In this document: positions 21,593 through 31,117 of the stretch, piece by piece | Layout: each line of letters opens with the position of its first letter | Position numbering within the stretch: the stretch's first letter is position 1 | Source of the DNA: Curvibacter sp. PD_MW3 | Lineage (GTDB): Bacteria; Pseudomonadota; Gammaproteobacteria; Burkholderiales; Burkholderiaceae_C | Length of the DNA stretch: 64,000 nucleotides | Assembly (NCBI GenBank): GCA_002633085.1 | Contig: NSIV01000001.1 | Location: 930,001-994,000 of the forward strand | Direction: 5' to 3' | The notes under the pieces: generated by a model | Told to the model about the DNA's origin: nothing | The model's input: only the letters and a program-made list of their open reading frames with translations | The model's database searches: none | Position numbers and translations under genes: made by a program

Positions 21593-22668
21593 AGGAGGAA
21601 CCTCCGCAACGCCAAGCCACAGGAGGTCAAATACGAAGGCGCCTCACGCGTCATTCTTTTCAGACGAACCCCATCGCCGATTTCCATGCCATCAAAAGGA
21701 TTCACCAGACTGCAAGGGAATCCCGTTTGTTGCGTCACAGCTTCCGTCAATCCCGGCAAGGCGGCCGAACCACCCGCCAGCATCACATAGTCGACCTTGT
21801 TGTGCGGTGTACTGGTGAAAAAGAACTGCAGCGCACGACCAATTTCCTGCACCATACTCTCGACGAAGGGGCGCAAGACCGTGGATTCATAATCTTCCGG
21901 CAGCTCACCGCTGCGCTTCTTGCTCTCAGCCTCTTCGAGCGAAAAACCATATTGGCGCACGATCAATTGCGTGAGTTGAGCACCGCCAAAGGCTTGATCA
22001 CGTTCATAAAGCACTTCATCATCGCGAATCACTTGCATGCTGGTGGTCAGAGCCCCCACCTCGAACAGAGCCACAATGGTTCCAATCCCTTTGTCGGGCA
22101 GATTTTCAATCAGACGCCCCGCCGCCAAGCGAGAGGCATAGGACTCCACATCCACGATGACGGGCTTGAGCCCAGCGGCTTCAGCCAAGCCCTGGATGTC
22201 TTGAACTTTTTCCCGGCGCGCCGCTGCAATAAGTACATCAACATCACCCGCAGATGCCGTACTGGGACCGACCACACAAAAATCCAGGCTGACTTCGTCC
22301 AAAGGGAAGGGGATGTACTGATTAGCCTCTGCCTCGACCTGCATCTCCAACTCGACGTCATTCAAACCGCCGGGCAGCACAATTTTCTTGGTGATGACGG
22401 CCGAAGGTGGCAGCGCCATGGCCACATGACGGGTTTTGGCACCACTTTTCTTGACGAGCCGGCGAACCGCATCCGCAACCTCATCGAACTTCTCGATATT
22501 GCCGTCACTCACCCACCCCCGCTCCAGCGGCTCAATGGCGCAGCGTTCAAGCACAAGCTGGCCGGCCTTGTTCCGGCCCAGCTCAACCAGTTTGACACTG
22601 GATGAACTGACATCCAGACCCAACATGGGTTCCGGCTGACGACTGAAAAGCGCCCCCAAAGAGATCAA
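21589..22668 (-). CDS. pilM: PilM, actin-like pilus assembly ATPase
   Basis: PilM (359 residues) is a cytoplasmic FtsA-like protein that binds the PilN tail. Nucleotide-site blocks are MLGLDVSSSSVKLVEL (phosphate 1), VALFEVGALTTSM (phosphate 2) and VMLAGGSAALPGL (adenosine loop). The start is a TTG at 22666-22668, preceded at good spacing by AGGGG; no ATG is available near the N-terminus. It is the first gene of pilMNOPQ and is divergent from mrcA, the usual arrangement. Confidence 0.96.
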   Translation of the reverse strand: MISLGALFSRQPEPMLGLDVSSSSVKLVELGRNKAGQLVLERCAIEPLERGWVSDGNIEKFDEVADAVRRLVKKSGAKTRHVAMALPPSAVITKKIVLPGGLNDVELEMQVEAEANQYIPFPLDEVSLDFCVVGPSTASAGDVDVLIAAARREKVQDIQGLAEAAGLKPVIVDVESYASRLAAGRLIENLPDKGIGTIVALFEVGALTTSMQVIRDDEVLYERDQAFGGAQLTQLIVRQYGFSLEEAESKKRSGELPEDYESTVLRPFVESMVQEIGRALQFFFTSTPHNKVDYVMLAGGSAALPGLTEAVTQQTGFPCSLVNPFDGMEIGDGVRLKRMTREAPSYLTSCGLALRRFLL

Positions 22669-22938
22669 GCGTATCCCCTGAAATATGCCGGCTCAAAACC
22701 GGAAAAACTTAAGAATTCACTTGAATGCTAGCAGTAAGATCCTTGTCCAGCAAAGGTTTTTCCCTGTTCACCTCCCCTTAGGCGTTGTCAAAAGTTGACG
22801 CTTTGTATGCAATTGAAACAAGGCGACCAAGCCCAATCTGAGCCCGATAGCCCAGCCTTCACAATCCAGCCTGTAACCTTGATTACGGAGATCGCGTGCA
22901 GATTTTTATAATGCACGACGCGCACCAATTACTCTTTT
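22669..22938. promoter_or_regulatory. Divergent intergenic region between pilM and mrcA
   Basis: The 270-base spacer holds the start signals for both transcripts. A perfect -10 box TATAAT at 22907-22912 on the plus strand, 26 bases before mrcA, is the clearest element; a poor -35 (TTACGG, 22883-22888) is 18 bases upstream. On the minus strand only weak matches are seen (TTGCTG then TAGCAT with 17 bases between). A small hairpin (CCGG, loop CTCAAAA, CCGG) lies near pilM. No open frame or repeat copy is seen. Confidence 0.55.
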
Positions 22939-25338
22939 ATGCCCGCAAAACCCAAGCCGCCTGCCTCTTCAGCTGACCATGCTGGCGTGAACTCCCACAA
23001 ACCTGCCATGCACTGGCTGACCCGATTAGGCTTGTGGGCTGGTGGACTGGCCTTGGCCGGGCTGCTTTCCATCCTGATGGTCGTGGCGATTGCCTTGGCC
23101 GTGGCCTTCCCCAACCTGCCAGACATCTCGGATCTTTTGGATTACCGGCCCAAGCTGCCGCTGCGCGTCTTTTCAACCGAAGGCGATCTGATCGGCGAAT
23201 TTGGTGAAGAAAGGCGCAATCTCACCCCAATCAAGGACATCCCCAAGGTCATGACCGATGCCGTGTTGGCCATCGAAGATGCCCGCTTCTACCAGCACGG
23301 CGGCGTAGATTACCTCGGGGTGATTCGTGCCGGCTTGGCCAATGTGGGCCGCGTCAAAAGTCAGGGCGCCTCGACCATCACCATGCAGGTGGCCCGCAAT
23401 GTCTACCTGTCATCAGAGAAGACCTTCACCCGCAAGCTCTACGAGATCCTGCTGACCTTCAAGCTGGAGCATCTGCTCACCAAGGACCAGATCCTCGAGA
23501 TCTACATGAACCAGATCTTTCTGGGGAATCGGGCCTATGGTTTTGCCGCAGCCTCGGAAGCTTATTTTGGCAAGCCGCTCAAAGACATCACCATCGCTGA
23601 GGCCGCCATGCTGGCGGGCCTGCCCAAAGCACCATCCGCCTACAACCCGATCAACAACCCGAAACGGGCGCGCTCACGCCAGCTCTACATCATCGAGCGC
23701 ATGCAAGAGAACGGCTTCATCACAGAAGAGCAGGCCATGGCGGCCAAGAAACAAGAACTGAAGGTCAAGCCAGCCCACCAAAATGGGCGCATCCATGCTG
23801 AGTTCGTGGCCGAAACGGTACGCCAACTCATGTATGCCCAGTATGGCGATGAAACCTACACACGCGGCCTGAACGTCTACACCACCATCCGCGCAGCTGA
23901 CCAAGATACGGCTTACAAATCGCTGCGACGCGGCATCATGGACTATGAGCGGCGCCAGATCTACCGTGGCCCGGAAAAGTTCGTCAATCTACCGAGCAAA
24001 CCGCAGGAACTTGAAGACGCGATTGACGATGCCCTGGATGACTTCCCGGACAACGGCGACCTGATGTCTGCGGTGGTGCTGGAGGCCGACCCGAAAAAGA
24101 TCGTGGCCGTGCGACAGAACGGAGAACCGGTCGAGATCACAGGGGAGGGTCTGCGCCCGGCACAGTCCGGCTTGTCGGCCAAGGCGCCGCCACACATCAA
24201 GATCCGTCGTGGCGCGATCATCCGTGTCGTCAAGACTCCGAAGGACACCTGGGAAATCACGCAACTGCCCGAAGTCGAAGGCGCTTTTGTCGCACTGGAC
24301 CCGCGTGACGGCTCCATCAAGGCCTTGGTCGGTGGTTTTGATTTCGTCAAGAACAAGTTCAACCACGTCACCCAGGCATGGCGCCAACCCGGCTCCAGCT
24401 TCAAGCCCTTCATTTACTCGGCGGCCCTGGAAAAAGGCTTCACGCCGACCACCGTGGTCAACGACGCGCCGCTGTTCTTCGACTCCGGCGTCACTGGCGG
24501 CCAGCCTTGGGAACCGAAAAACTACGACGGCAAGTTCGAGGGCCCGATGACCTTGCGCCGAGGTCTCGCCAAGTCGAAAAACATGATCTCGATCCGTGTA
24601 TTGCAAGCCGTGGGGCCGCAGAACGCGCAGAACTGGATCACACACTTCGGCTTTGAAGCCGACAAGCACCCGCCTTACCTGACCATGGCCTTGGGCGCCG
24701 GCTCGGTCACGCCGATGCAGATGGCAACGGCCTATTCGGTGTTTGCCAATGGCGGCTACCGGGTCAACCCCTGGCTCATTGCCAAGGTATCGGAACAGAA
24801 AGGTGGAAAAGTGCTGGTCAGCACATCGCCACCGGTACTCGACGATTCCATGCGCGCCATCGATGCCCGCAATGCCTTCATCATGTCCAGCCTGCTGCAG
24901 GAAGTCACTCGCTCCGGCACCGCTGCCCGCGCCCAGGCCACACTCAAGCGTCCCGATCTGTATGGCAAAACCGGCACCACCAATGATTCAATGGACGCCT
25001 GGTTTGCCGGCTACCAACCCACGCTCACGGCCGTGACCTGGATCGGCTACGACACCCCCCGCAAGCTGGGTGATCGCGAAACCGGTGGCGGCTTGAGCCT
25101 GCCGGTGTGGATCAGTTTCATGGAACATGCGCTCAAAGGCGTTCCCATCACTGAAATCAGTGCCCCTGAAGGCGTGACCAATACCGGCGGCGACTGGGCC
25201 TATGATGAATACGCCAGAGGCACCGGTGTCAGCAACTTGGGACTGGAAGACAAGCCAGCCGGCGAGCCTGGGGGCACGGTTCAGGCACTACCGCCAGCCG
25301 ATGAAAAGAAGAAGATTCTCGACCTGTTTAAGAATTGA
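22939..25338 (+). CDS. mrcA: Penicillin-binding protein 1A (bifunctional murein synthase)
   Basis: A 799-residue class A PBP: short cytoplasmic tail, one membrane segment (about residues 31-54), glycosyltransferase family 51 domain (EDARFYQHGGVD, GASTITMQVARN, QILEIYMNQIFLGNRAYG), an inserted OB-like region, and a transpeptidase domain with Ser486-x-x-Lys489 (GSSFKPF), Ser546-Lys-Asn and Lys677-Thr-Gly. It polymerises and crosslinks peptidoglycan. It is divergent from the pilus operon, as in other betaproteobacteria and in Pseudomonas. Start is the ATG at 22939; the ribosome site is weak. Confidence 0.97.
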   Translation: MPAKPKPPASSADHAGVNSHKPAMHWLTRLGLWAGGLALAGLLSILMVVAIALAVAFPNLPDISDLLDYRPKLPLRVFSTEGDLIGEFGEERRNLTPIKDIPKVMTDAVLAIEDARFYQHGGVDYLGVIRAGLANVGRVKSQGASTITMQVARNVYLSSEKTFTRKLYEILLTFKLEHLLTKDQILEIYMNQIFLGNRAYGFAAASEAYFGKPLKDITIAEAAMLAGLPKAPSAYNPINNPKRARSRQLYIIERMQENGFITEEQAMAAKKQELKVKPAHQNGRIHAEFVAETVRQLMYAQYGDETYTRGLNVYTTIRAADQDTAYKSLRRGIMDYERRQIYRGPEKFVNLPSKPQELEDAIDDALDDFPDNGDLMSAVVLEADPKKIVAVRQNGEPVEITGEGLRPAQSGLSAKAPPHIKIRRGAIIRVVKTPKDTWEITQLPEVEGAFVALDPRDGSIKALVGGFDFVKNKFNHVTQAWRQPGSSFKPFIYSAALEKGFTPTTVVNDAPLFFDSGVTGGQPWEPKNYDGKFEGPMTLRRGLAKSKNMISIRVLQAVGPQNAQNWITHFGFEADKHPPYLTMALGAGSVTPMQMATAYSVFANGGYRVNPWLIAKVSEQKGGKVLVSTSPPVLDDSMRAIDARNAFIMSSLLQEVTRSGTAARAQATLKRPDLYGKTGTTNDSMDAWFAGYQPTLTAVTWIGYDTPRKLGDRETGGGLSLPVWISFMEHALKGVPITEISAPEGVTNTGGDWAYDEYARGTGVSNLGLEDKPAGEPGGTVQALPPADEKKKILDLFKN

Positions 25339-25346
25339 TCAAGCGT

Positions 25347-25676
25347 TCAGGCGGCAAAGCTCAGAGAGCAAGCCGCCTGTTCTGAGGCATGGGCTGACAG
25401 GTTGGCAAAAAATTCGCCATGCCCTTTGGTGTCCATCCACTGCCGGCCATCGAACTTGTAATGGAACCCACCCGCCTTAGCCGCCAGCCAGATCTCATGC
25501 AACGGTTTCTGCAGGTTCACCACGATCTGACTGCGGTTGCGAAACACCAGCGTCACCATGCCGCCAACACGCTGGGTATCGATGTCGGCGTCGCTTTCGT
25601 CGTTGATACGGTCACAGCTGGCCTCGATGGCGCGTAAGACCAATTCGGCGCGATCCATGAATTCGGTGTCGGTCAT
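25347..25676 (-). CDS. cyaY: CyaY, bacterial frataxin
   Basis: A 109-residue frataxin homologue that binds iron and modulates Fe-S cluster assembly by IscS. The acidic first helix ([20 protein letters not shown]) and the sheet with [20 protein letters not shown] and [11 protein letters not shown] are diagnostic. The ATG at 25676 begins the conserved part; a frame extension upstream overlaps the divergent lptM start and is rejected. It converges on mrcA with eight bases between stops. Confidence 0.94.
   Translation of the reverse strand: MTDTEFMDRAELVLRAIEASCDRINDESDADIDTQRVGGMVTLVFRNRSQIVVNLQKPLHEIWLAAKAGGFHYKFDGRQWMDTKGHGEFFANLSAHASEQAACSLSFAA
25348..25379 (+). terminator. Nested hairpin at the mrcA-cyaY convergent junction
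   Basis: Outer arms CAGGCGGC and GCCGCCTG enclose inner arms GCTC and GAGC around a three-base loop. It starts ten bases after the mrcA stop and lies within the last codons of cyaY, so one sequence serves as coding DNA and probable mrcA terminator. The T tract is short. Confidence 0.5.
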
Positions 25677-25688
25677 TACAATTTCGTG

Positions 25689-25925
25689 ATGTTGCAAACA
25701 AACCAAATTCTAGTCAGGGCGCTAACCCTTATGGGTCTTGCTGTCATTGTGGCTAGCTTGACCGCCGTCCTCACCGGCTGTGGCCAGCCGGGAGCGCTGT
25801 ACCTGCCGACCGAACCGGCTGCCGCACGCCGTGCCACTTTGCCCGAAACCCTGACCCCCGGCTCGCGCCAAAACAACGTCGCCACGCCCCCTGCTACACC
25901 AGCCTCTGCCCCCGCATCCAAATGA
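25689..25925 (+). CDS. lptM: LptM-like small lipoprotein
   Basis: A 78-residue lipoprotein: hydrophobic signal with lipobox LTGC (Cys31), then [14 protein letters not shown], the short conserved block of LptM (YifL), and a Pro/Ala/Thr/Ser-rich tail. In E. coli LptM binds LptD and helps disulfide maturation of the LPS translocon. A GTG one codon earlier (25686) and an ATG at 25731 are alternative starts. Its TGA overlaps the lysA ATG, and the cyaY start is only 12 bases away on the other strand. The cyaY-lptM-lysA order is common. Confidence 0.85.
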   Translation: MLQTNQILVRALTLMGLAVIVASLTAVLTGCGQPGALYLPTEPAAARRATLPETLTPGSRQNNVATPPATPASAPASK

Positions 25926-27199
25926 CCGCTCACAAACTCCCCGGCCACCCTCATATCGCCTTCAAAGGTGATGAACTCTTCATGGAAGACGTTCGTCTGA
26001 GCGACTTGGCACGCCAGTACGGCACCCCTTTGTTTGTTTACTCCAAGGCCGCCATGCTCTCGGCCCTTGCGGCCTACCAACGTGGTTTTGCCGGCCGCAA
26101 GGTGCAAATCTGCTACGCAATGAAAGCCAACTCCTCGCTCGGTGTGCTGCAAGTCTTTGCCCAGGCCGGCTGTGGCTTCGACATCGTCTCCGGCGGGGAA
26201 CTGGCGCGCGTGCTGGCCGCTGGCGGCGAGGCAAGAAAAGTGATTTTCTCCGGTGTCGGCAAAACGCGCGCTGAAATGCGCCGTGCGCTGGAAGCCGGCA
26301 TCGGTTGCTTCAATGTCGAGAGCGAAGCCGAGCTCGAAGTGCTCAACGAAGTGGCTCTTGCCATGCAACAGCGCGCACCCGTCAGCATTCGCGTCAATCC
26401 CAATGTCGATCCGAAAACCCACCCTTATATTTCGACCGGTCTGAAGGGCAACAAGTTCGGCATTGCGCACGAACGCACCCTGGCCACCTACCAACGCGCT
26501 GCTTCGCTACCGGGGCTGCAGGTGGTGGGCATCGACTGCCACATCGGCTCGCAGATCACGCAGGAAGAACCGTATCTCGATGCGATGGACCGCGTGCTCG
26601 ACTTGGTCGAAACCATCGAAGCCGCAGGCATCCCTCTGCAGCACATTGATTTCGGCGGTGGTCTCGGCATTGACTACAACGACGATACGCCACCCGCGGC
26701 CGATGCGTTGTGGGCCAAACTGCTGGCCAAACTTGACGCACGTGGCTTTGGCGCGCGCCAGCTCATGATCGAACCGGGGCGCTCCCTGGTGGGCAACGCC
26801 GGTGTCTGCCTGACCGAAGTGATGTATCTCAAGCCAGGTGAACAGAAGAACTTCTGCATCGTCGACGCTGCCATGAACGACCTGCCACGCCCCGCCATGT
26901 ACCAGGCCTTCCATCGCATTGTTCCTTTGACGTCGAACCCGGCAACGCCGACGCTTTACGACGTGGTTGGCCCCATATGTGAAAGCGGCGACTGGATCGG
27001 ACGCGACCGTAGTCTGGCCGTCACGCCTAGCGATCTGCTGGCCGTGCTGTCCGCTGGCGCCTACTGCATGAGCATGGCGAGCAACTACAACACGCGTGGC
27101 CGGGCTGCGGAGGTCTTGGTTGACTTGAATCAAGTTCATTTGATCCGCGTGCGCGAAAATCCCGCAGACACGTTCAGCCACGAACGCTTGCCTGTCTAG
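25922..27199 (+). CDS. lysA: Diaminopimelate decarboxylase
   Basis: LysA (425 residues) makes lysine from meso-diaminopimelate. It is a fold III PLP enzyme: the PLP Lys is Lys68 in CYAMKANSS, the phosphate loop is in FGGGLGIDY, and substrate/PLP residues lie in EPGRSLVGNAG and CESGDWIG. Start ATG at 25922 overlaps the lptM stop by four bases. Confidence 0.97.
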   Translation: MTAHKLPGHPHIAFKGDELFMEDVRLSDLARQYGTPLFVYSKAAMLSALAAYQRGFAGRKVQICYAMKANSSLGVLQVFAQAGCGFDIVSGGELARVLAAGGEARKVIFSGVGKTRAEMRRALEAGIGCFNVESEAELEVLNEVALAMQQRAPVSIRVNPNVDPKTHPYISTGLKGNKFGIAHERTLATYQRAASLPGLQVVGIDCHIGSQITQEEPYLDAMDRVLDLVETIEAAGIPLQHIDFGGGLGIDYNDDTPPAADALWAKLLAKLDARGFGARQLMIEPGRSLVGNAGVCLTEVMYLKPGEQKNFCIVDAAMNDLPRPAMYQAFHRIVPLTSNPATPTLYDVVGPICESGDWIGRDRSLAVTPSDLLAVLSAGAYCMSMASNYNTRGRAAEVLVDLNQVHLIRVRENPADTFSHERLPV

Positions 27200-27254
27200 G
27201 CAAACATTGGTGGCTGCGGTCATCGCATCAGCGATCGACCGCCCCTCCCGGATT

Positions 27255-27277
27255 GACGCCCCTGCTCCAGGGGCGTC
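27255..27277 (+). terminator. GC-rich hairpin after lysA
   Basis: A perfect 10-bp stem (GACGCCCCTG/CAGGGGCGTC) with a three-base loop CTC is followed by CTTACTTT. It is probably the lysA terminator or an attenuator, and its 3' arm ends 16 bases before the ATG of the next gene. Confidence 0.6.
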
Positions 27278-27293
27278 CTTACTTTGCGCTGCC

Positions 27294-28103
27294 ATGTCAC
27301 CTGTTGAGCTCTACAAAGACAAGACCCACGAGGTCTTGATGTTCACCGATCTGATCGAGGAAGACGGCCAGGCGGTGCAAGCCAACCAGTTCCTGATCTG
27401 TGATGGCGACACGGGCGCCATCATCGACCCGGGTGGCAACCTGGCCTTCAACGAGTTGTTCCTCAACATGTCGAAGCACTTCCCACCCAACAAGCTGGCC
27501 TACCTGATCGCATCACATGCCGACCCGGACATCATCGCCTCGCTGGACCGCTGGATGACCAGTACCCGGGCGACGCTGGTCATCTCCCGCATCTGGGAGC
27601 GCTTCGCCCCGCACTTCACCAAGGCAGGGAAGACCGATGACCGCGTGGTGGGCGTGCCCGATGCCGGAGGACGCCTGCCTTTGGGACAACACGAGCTCTG
27701 GCTGCTGCCGGCCCATTTCATGCATTCGGAAGGCAACTTCCATTTTTACGACCCGGTCAGCCGCATCCTCTTCACCGGCGACTTGGGCGCTTCGCTCGTC
27801 AGCGGCAAGCAGGCACGCGAACCCGTGACTGAGTTAAAGCCGCATCTTCCCAACATGGAGGGCTTCCACCGCCGCTACATGGTTTCCAACAAGATCCTGC
27901 GTCTGTGGGTTCGCATGGCGCGGGAACTGGATATTTCCATGATCGTGCCGCAGCATGGCGCACCGATCGCCGGCGCGAGCGCCATCAACGACTTCCTGGC
28001 CTGGATCGAAAATCTGCAATGCGGCATCGACCTGTTCGACAGCTCGGCCTACCGCCTGCCCAAAAATGTCATCGATCCCAGCATCACAGCCGGACATCGC
28101 TAA
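27294..28103 (+). CDS. Metallo-beta-lactamase-fold protein of the oxygen-binding diiron (ODP) type
   Basis: A 269-residue stand-alone domain like the diiron half of flavodiiron proteins. Putative ligands are His75, Asp77 and Asp79 (SHADPD), His141 or His144 (PAHFMHSEG), Asp163 (FTGDLG) and His221 (PQHGAP); the second ligand is Asp where classical flavodiiron proteins have Glu. There is no flavodoxin domain and no rubredoxin gene nearby. The role may be oxygen or nitric oxide handling, or sensing. The ATG at 27294 is preferred over an upstream extension of 29 residues that crosses the lysA terminator hairpin. Confidence 0.85.
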   Translation: MSPVELYKDKTHEVLMFTDLIEEDGQAVQANQFLICDGDTGAIIDPGGNLAFNELFLNMSKHFPPNKLAYLIASHADPDIIASLDRWMTSTRATLVISRIWERFAPHFTKAGKTDDRVVGVPDAGGRLPLGQHELWLLPAHFMHSEGNFHFYDPVSRILFTGDLGASLVSGKQAREPVTELKPHLPNMEGFHRRYMVSNKILRLWVRMARELDISMIVPQHGAPIAGASAINDFLAWIENLQCGIDLFDSSAYRLPKNVIDPSITAGHR

Positions 28104-28105
28104 GC

Positions 28106-28711
28106 CTAGGCACGACGCACCGTCAGCCTGCGCCAAAGACGCCAAGCCAACAGAATGCCGACAATGCCGGCGTAAACCATCACCTCGGCCAAGTTGTTCT
28201 TAGAGGCACGCATCCAGAAGAAGTGCAGCACACCCAAGACCGCCACGCCATAGACCAGCCGATGCAAGACTTGCCAGCGTGAAGCCCCCAGCCAACGGAT
28301 GGCACGATTGAAAGAGGTCGCCGCCAAGGGCGTGAGCAAAACAAAGGCGGCAAAGCCCACCAGGATGAAAGGCCGCTTGGTAATGTCGCGCGCCATATCC
28401 GGCAGCTCGAACCCCATGTCGAACCAGCTGTAGCACATCAGGTGCAGCAGCACATAAAAATACGCCAACAAGCCCAACATGCGACGAAAGCGCGCCAGCG
28501 AGGGCAAGCCGGTCTGCACGCGCAAGGGTGTCACTGCCAACACCAAACACAGGAAGCGCAAAGTCCAATCGCCCGTCGAGCGCACCAGGGCTTCCGCCGG
28601 ATTGGCTCCGAGCTGATCAGCCGCGGCGGCATAAATCAGGGAAGCGCATGGCAACAGACATGCCGCCAGCAGCAATGGTTTGGCAAACGGGCTGAGCAAG
28701 AAACGGTTCAT
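28106..28711 (-). CDS. msrQ: MsrQ, heme-binding membrane subunit of the MsrPQ system
   Basis: A 201-residue membrane protein of the ferric-reductase-like (YedZ) family with about six helices and conserved His residues in LLAYFYVLLHLMCYSW and WQVLHRLVYGVAVLGVLHFFW, the heme ligands of the family. It passes quinol electrons to MsrP in the periplasm. ATG at 28711 follows the msrP stop by 22 bases; a longer frame starting at 28795 begins inside msrP. It ends two bases from the convergent ODP gene. Confidence 0.93.
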   Translation of the reverse strand: MNRFLLSPFAKPLLLAACLLPCASLIYAAAADQLGANPAEALVRSTGDWTLRFLCLVLAVTPLRVQTGLPSLARFRRMLGLLAYFYVLLHLMCYSWFDMGFELPDMARDITKRPFILVGFAAFVLLTPLAATSFNRAIRWLGASRWQVLHRLVYGVAVLGVLHFFWMRASKNNLAEVMVYAGIVGILLAWRLWRRLTVRRA

Positions 28712-28733
28712 CCACTGGCGAGCCGCAACAGCT

Positions 28734-29735
28734 TCAGTAGTATTTCTTGAGGTCCATGCCGGCATACAGTTGGCCGACCTGGGCCTCGTAGCCATTGAAC
28801 ATCAGCGTCTTGCGCTTCTGAGAAAACAAGCCGTCTTCGCCGATGCGCCGCTCCCGCGCCTGGCTCCAGCGAGGATGGTCCACGTTCGGATTCACGTTGG
28901 AATAGAAACCGTACTCCTGCGGAGCGGCCTGGTGCCAAGCCGTCATCGGTTCCTTGTCGGTAAAGCGGATCTTCACCAGGCTCTTGCCGCTCTTGAAACC
29001 GTATTTCCACGGCACCACCAAACGCAAGGGCGCGCCGTTCTGTTTGGGCAGGATCTCGCCATACATGCCGAAAGTCAGCAGGGTCAGCGGATGCATGGCT
29101 TCGTCCATCCGCAGCCCTTCGACGTAGGGCCAATCCAGCACGTGAGTGCTGACATACGGCATGGTTTTGCGGTCGGCCAGAGTGACGAACTCGACATACT
29201 TGGCACTGCTCAGCGGCTCAACCTTTTTGATCAGTTCCGAAAGTGAGTACCCCACCCAGGGAATCACCATCGACCAACCTTCGACACAACGCAAGCGGTA
29301 GATGCGCTCTTCCTGCGCACTGAGCTTGATCAGGTCTTCGAGCGCGTAGTTGCCCGGCTTCTTCACCAGCCCCTCGATGGCCATCGTCCAGGGTGAGGTC
29401 TGCAGCGTGTGCGCGTTGCGCGCCGGATCGCTCTTGTCTGTCCCGAATTCGTAGAAGTTGTTGTAGCCGGCAGCGTCTTTGTACTCGGTGATCTTCTCCA
29501 CCGTGGTGGCACCACTCACCGTGGATTTGACAGCCGCCAACGCCGTCAACTTGCCTGGCCGCGTTGTCATGGTCTGGGCCCGGGCGTCACGCATGGCCCA
29601 CGTTGCCAGCGCTGCACCGGCGGCGCCTGTGGCCATGAGCCGGATCAGTTCACGGCGCTGCGTGTAGACCCCCTGCGGGGTGATCTCACTGGCGACCGGA
29701 TGAATGAAGCCGTCGTTGCGCGATTTGATCAGCAT
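28734..29735 (-). CDS. msrP: MsrP, periplasmic protein-methionine-sulfoxide reductase
   Basis: A 333-residue molybdopterin enzyme. A Tat signal has the twin Arg at 27-28 ([11 protein letters not shown]) and a cleavage site near ARAQ. Cys150 ([15 protein letters not shown]) is the molybdenum ligand, and [16 protein letters not shown] is conserved near the end. With MsrQ it repairs oxidised methionines of periplasmic proteins. The ATG at 29735 has AAGGA upstream; the 49-residue extension to 29882 overlaps ccsB and is rejected. Confidence 0.95.
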   Translation of the reverse strand: MLIKSRNDGFIHPVASEITPQGVYTQRRELIRLMATGAAGAALATWAMRDARAQTMTTRPGKLTALAAVKSTVSGATTVEKITEYKDAAGYNNFYEFGTDKSDPARNAHTLQTSPWTMAIEGLVKKPGNYALEDLIKLSAQEERIYRLRCVEGWSMVIPWVGYSLSELIKKVEPLSSAKYVEFVTLADRKTMPYVSTHVLDWPYVEGLRMDEAMHPLTLLTFGMYGEILPKQNGAPLRLVVPWKYGFKSGKSLVKIRFTDKEPMTAWHQAAPQEYGFYSNVNPNVDHPRWSQARERRIGEDGLFSQKRKTLMFNGYEAQVGQLYAGMDLKKYY

Positions 29736-29791
29736 GATGCGGTCCTTGTTACAACATGAGTCGTAGGAGCGCATCCATGCAGACAAAGTTC

Positions 29792-31114
29792 CTACAAGGC
29801 GCCGTAACTGTGCAAGCCGCTGAGGAACATGTTGACGCCGATGAAGGCAAACGTGGTCACCCCCAGGCCGGCCAACGCCCACCAGGAGGCCACCGTGCCG
29901 CGCAAGCCCTTCATCAGCCGCATGTGCAACCAGGCTGCGTAGTTAAGCCAGACAATCAGTGCCCAGGTCTCTTTCGGGTCCCAGCTCCAGTAGCCACCCC
30001 AGGCCTCGGCCGCCCACAGGGCGCCGAGCACCGTGGCAATGGTGAAGAACGCAAAACCGACCGCAATGGCCTTGTACATCACGTCGTCCAGCACCTCAAG
30101 TGTCGGCAGGCGCTCGGCAATGCGTTTGCGCCCCAGCAGGATGCCGCCCACGATCAGGGTGGCAATGATGAAATAAACCAGCCAATAGCTGCCGCCCGCC
30201 TCAGCCGTGCTTTTACGGAAAGCCAGCGGAACGAAACACAATACGATGCCGAAGATCCACAGCGGCGCCAATCGGAACCAGCGCGTTTCCTGCGTCTGAC
30301 TCTTGATCAGATAGGCAAAGGCCACCATCGCAGAAAGGGAGAAGGTACCGTAGCCAATGAAGTTGGCCGGCACATGCAGCTTCATCCACCAGCTCTTGAG
30401 TGCCGGCACCAGCGGCTGGATTTCATGCGCTTCACGCACCGCCGTGTACCAGAGCAGAAAACCCACCGCCGCGCTGACCACCAGCATGACGAAAGCGCCC
30501 ATGGCACGCGTCTGGTACTGGGCTTCAAAGTAGAGATAGAACAGCGCCGTCATCCAGCAGAACAACACAAACACCTCATACAGGTTGCTCACCGGGATGT
30601 GGCCGATATCGGCACCGAGCAGATAGCTCTCGTACCAGCGCACCATGGTGCCGATCAGGGCCATGGCCACAGCCAGCCAAGCCAGGCGCGAACCGATCAA
30701 CTCCATCGTGCCGCCCTGCCCTTTGGCGAACATGCCAAGCCAGTAGAACAGCGTGCTCATGAAGAACACCATGCTCATCCACAGGATGGCGGACTGGCTG
30801 GACAGGAAATACTTGAGCCAGAACACGCTCTCGGCGCGCGCCAGCTGCCCTTGGTAGGACACGATACCCAGCAGGGAAAAGACTGCCACCAGCAGCATCA
30901 GGACGCGCAAGGGGCGCCAGAACCAGCCTAGGGCAATGGCCGCCGGCACAGCCGCCACCAAGATGCCTTTCTCATAGACGTCCATAGCTTGGTTGTAGGT
31001 CGAGAAGGCAAACAGCCCGCCCGCCAGCACAAGGGCGGCAAACAGCCAGTCGAAGACATTGCGCTTGGCAAAGTAGCCTTCGTTCAGGGTCAGTGTCGTG
31101 GTTGCAGTATTCAT
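29792..31114 (-). CDS. ccsB: Cytochrome c biogenesis protein CcsB (ResC/CcsA type)
   Basis: A 440-residue polytopic protein of System II cytochrome c maturation. The heme-handling WWD motif is [19 protein letters not shown], with conserved His residues in [21 protein letters not shown] and the last loop. It exports and presents heme while ResB helps ligation to apocytochromes. Naming differs: this is ResC in Bacillus and CcsA in plastids. Three bases separate it from resB upstream, so the two form one unit. Confidence 0.95.
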   Translation of the reverse strand: MNTATTTLTLNEGYFAKRNVFDWLFAALVLAGGLFAFSTYNQAMDVYEKGILVAAVPAAIALGWFWRPLRVLMLLVAVFSLLGIVSYQGQLARAESVFWLKYFLSSQSAILWMSMVFFMSTLFYWLGMFAKGQGGTMELIGSRLAWLAVAMALIGTMVRWYESYLLGADIGHIPVSNLYEVFVLFCWMTALFYLYFEAQYQTRAMGAFVMLVVSAAVGFLLWYTAVREAHEIQPLVPALKSWWMKLHVPANFIGYGTFSLSAMVAFAYLIKSQTQETRWFRLAPLWIFGIVLCFVPLAFRKSTAEAGGSYWLVYFIIATLIVGGILLGRKRIAERLPTLEVLDDVMYKAIAVGFAFFTIATVLGALWAAEAWGGYWSWDPKETWALIVWLNYAAWLHMRLMKGLRGTVASWWALAGLGVTTFAFIGVNMFLSGLHSYGAL

Positions 31115-31117
31115 CTC

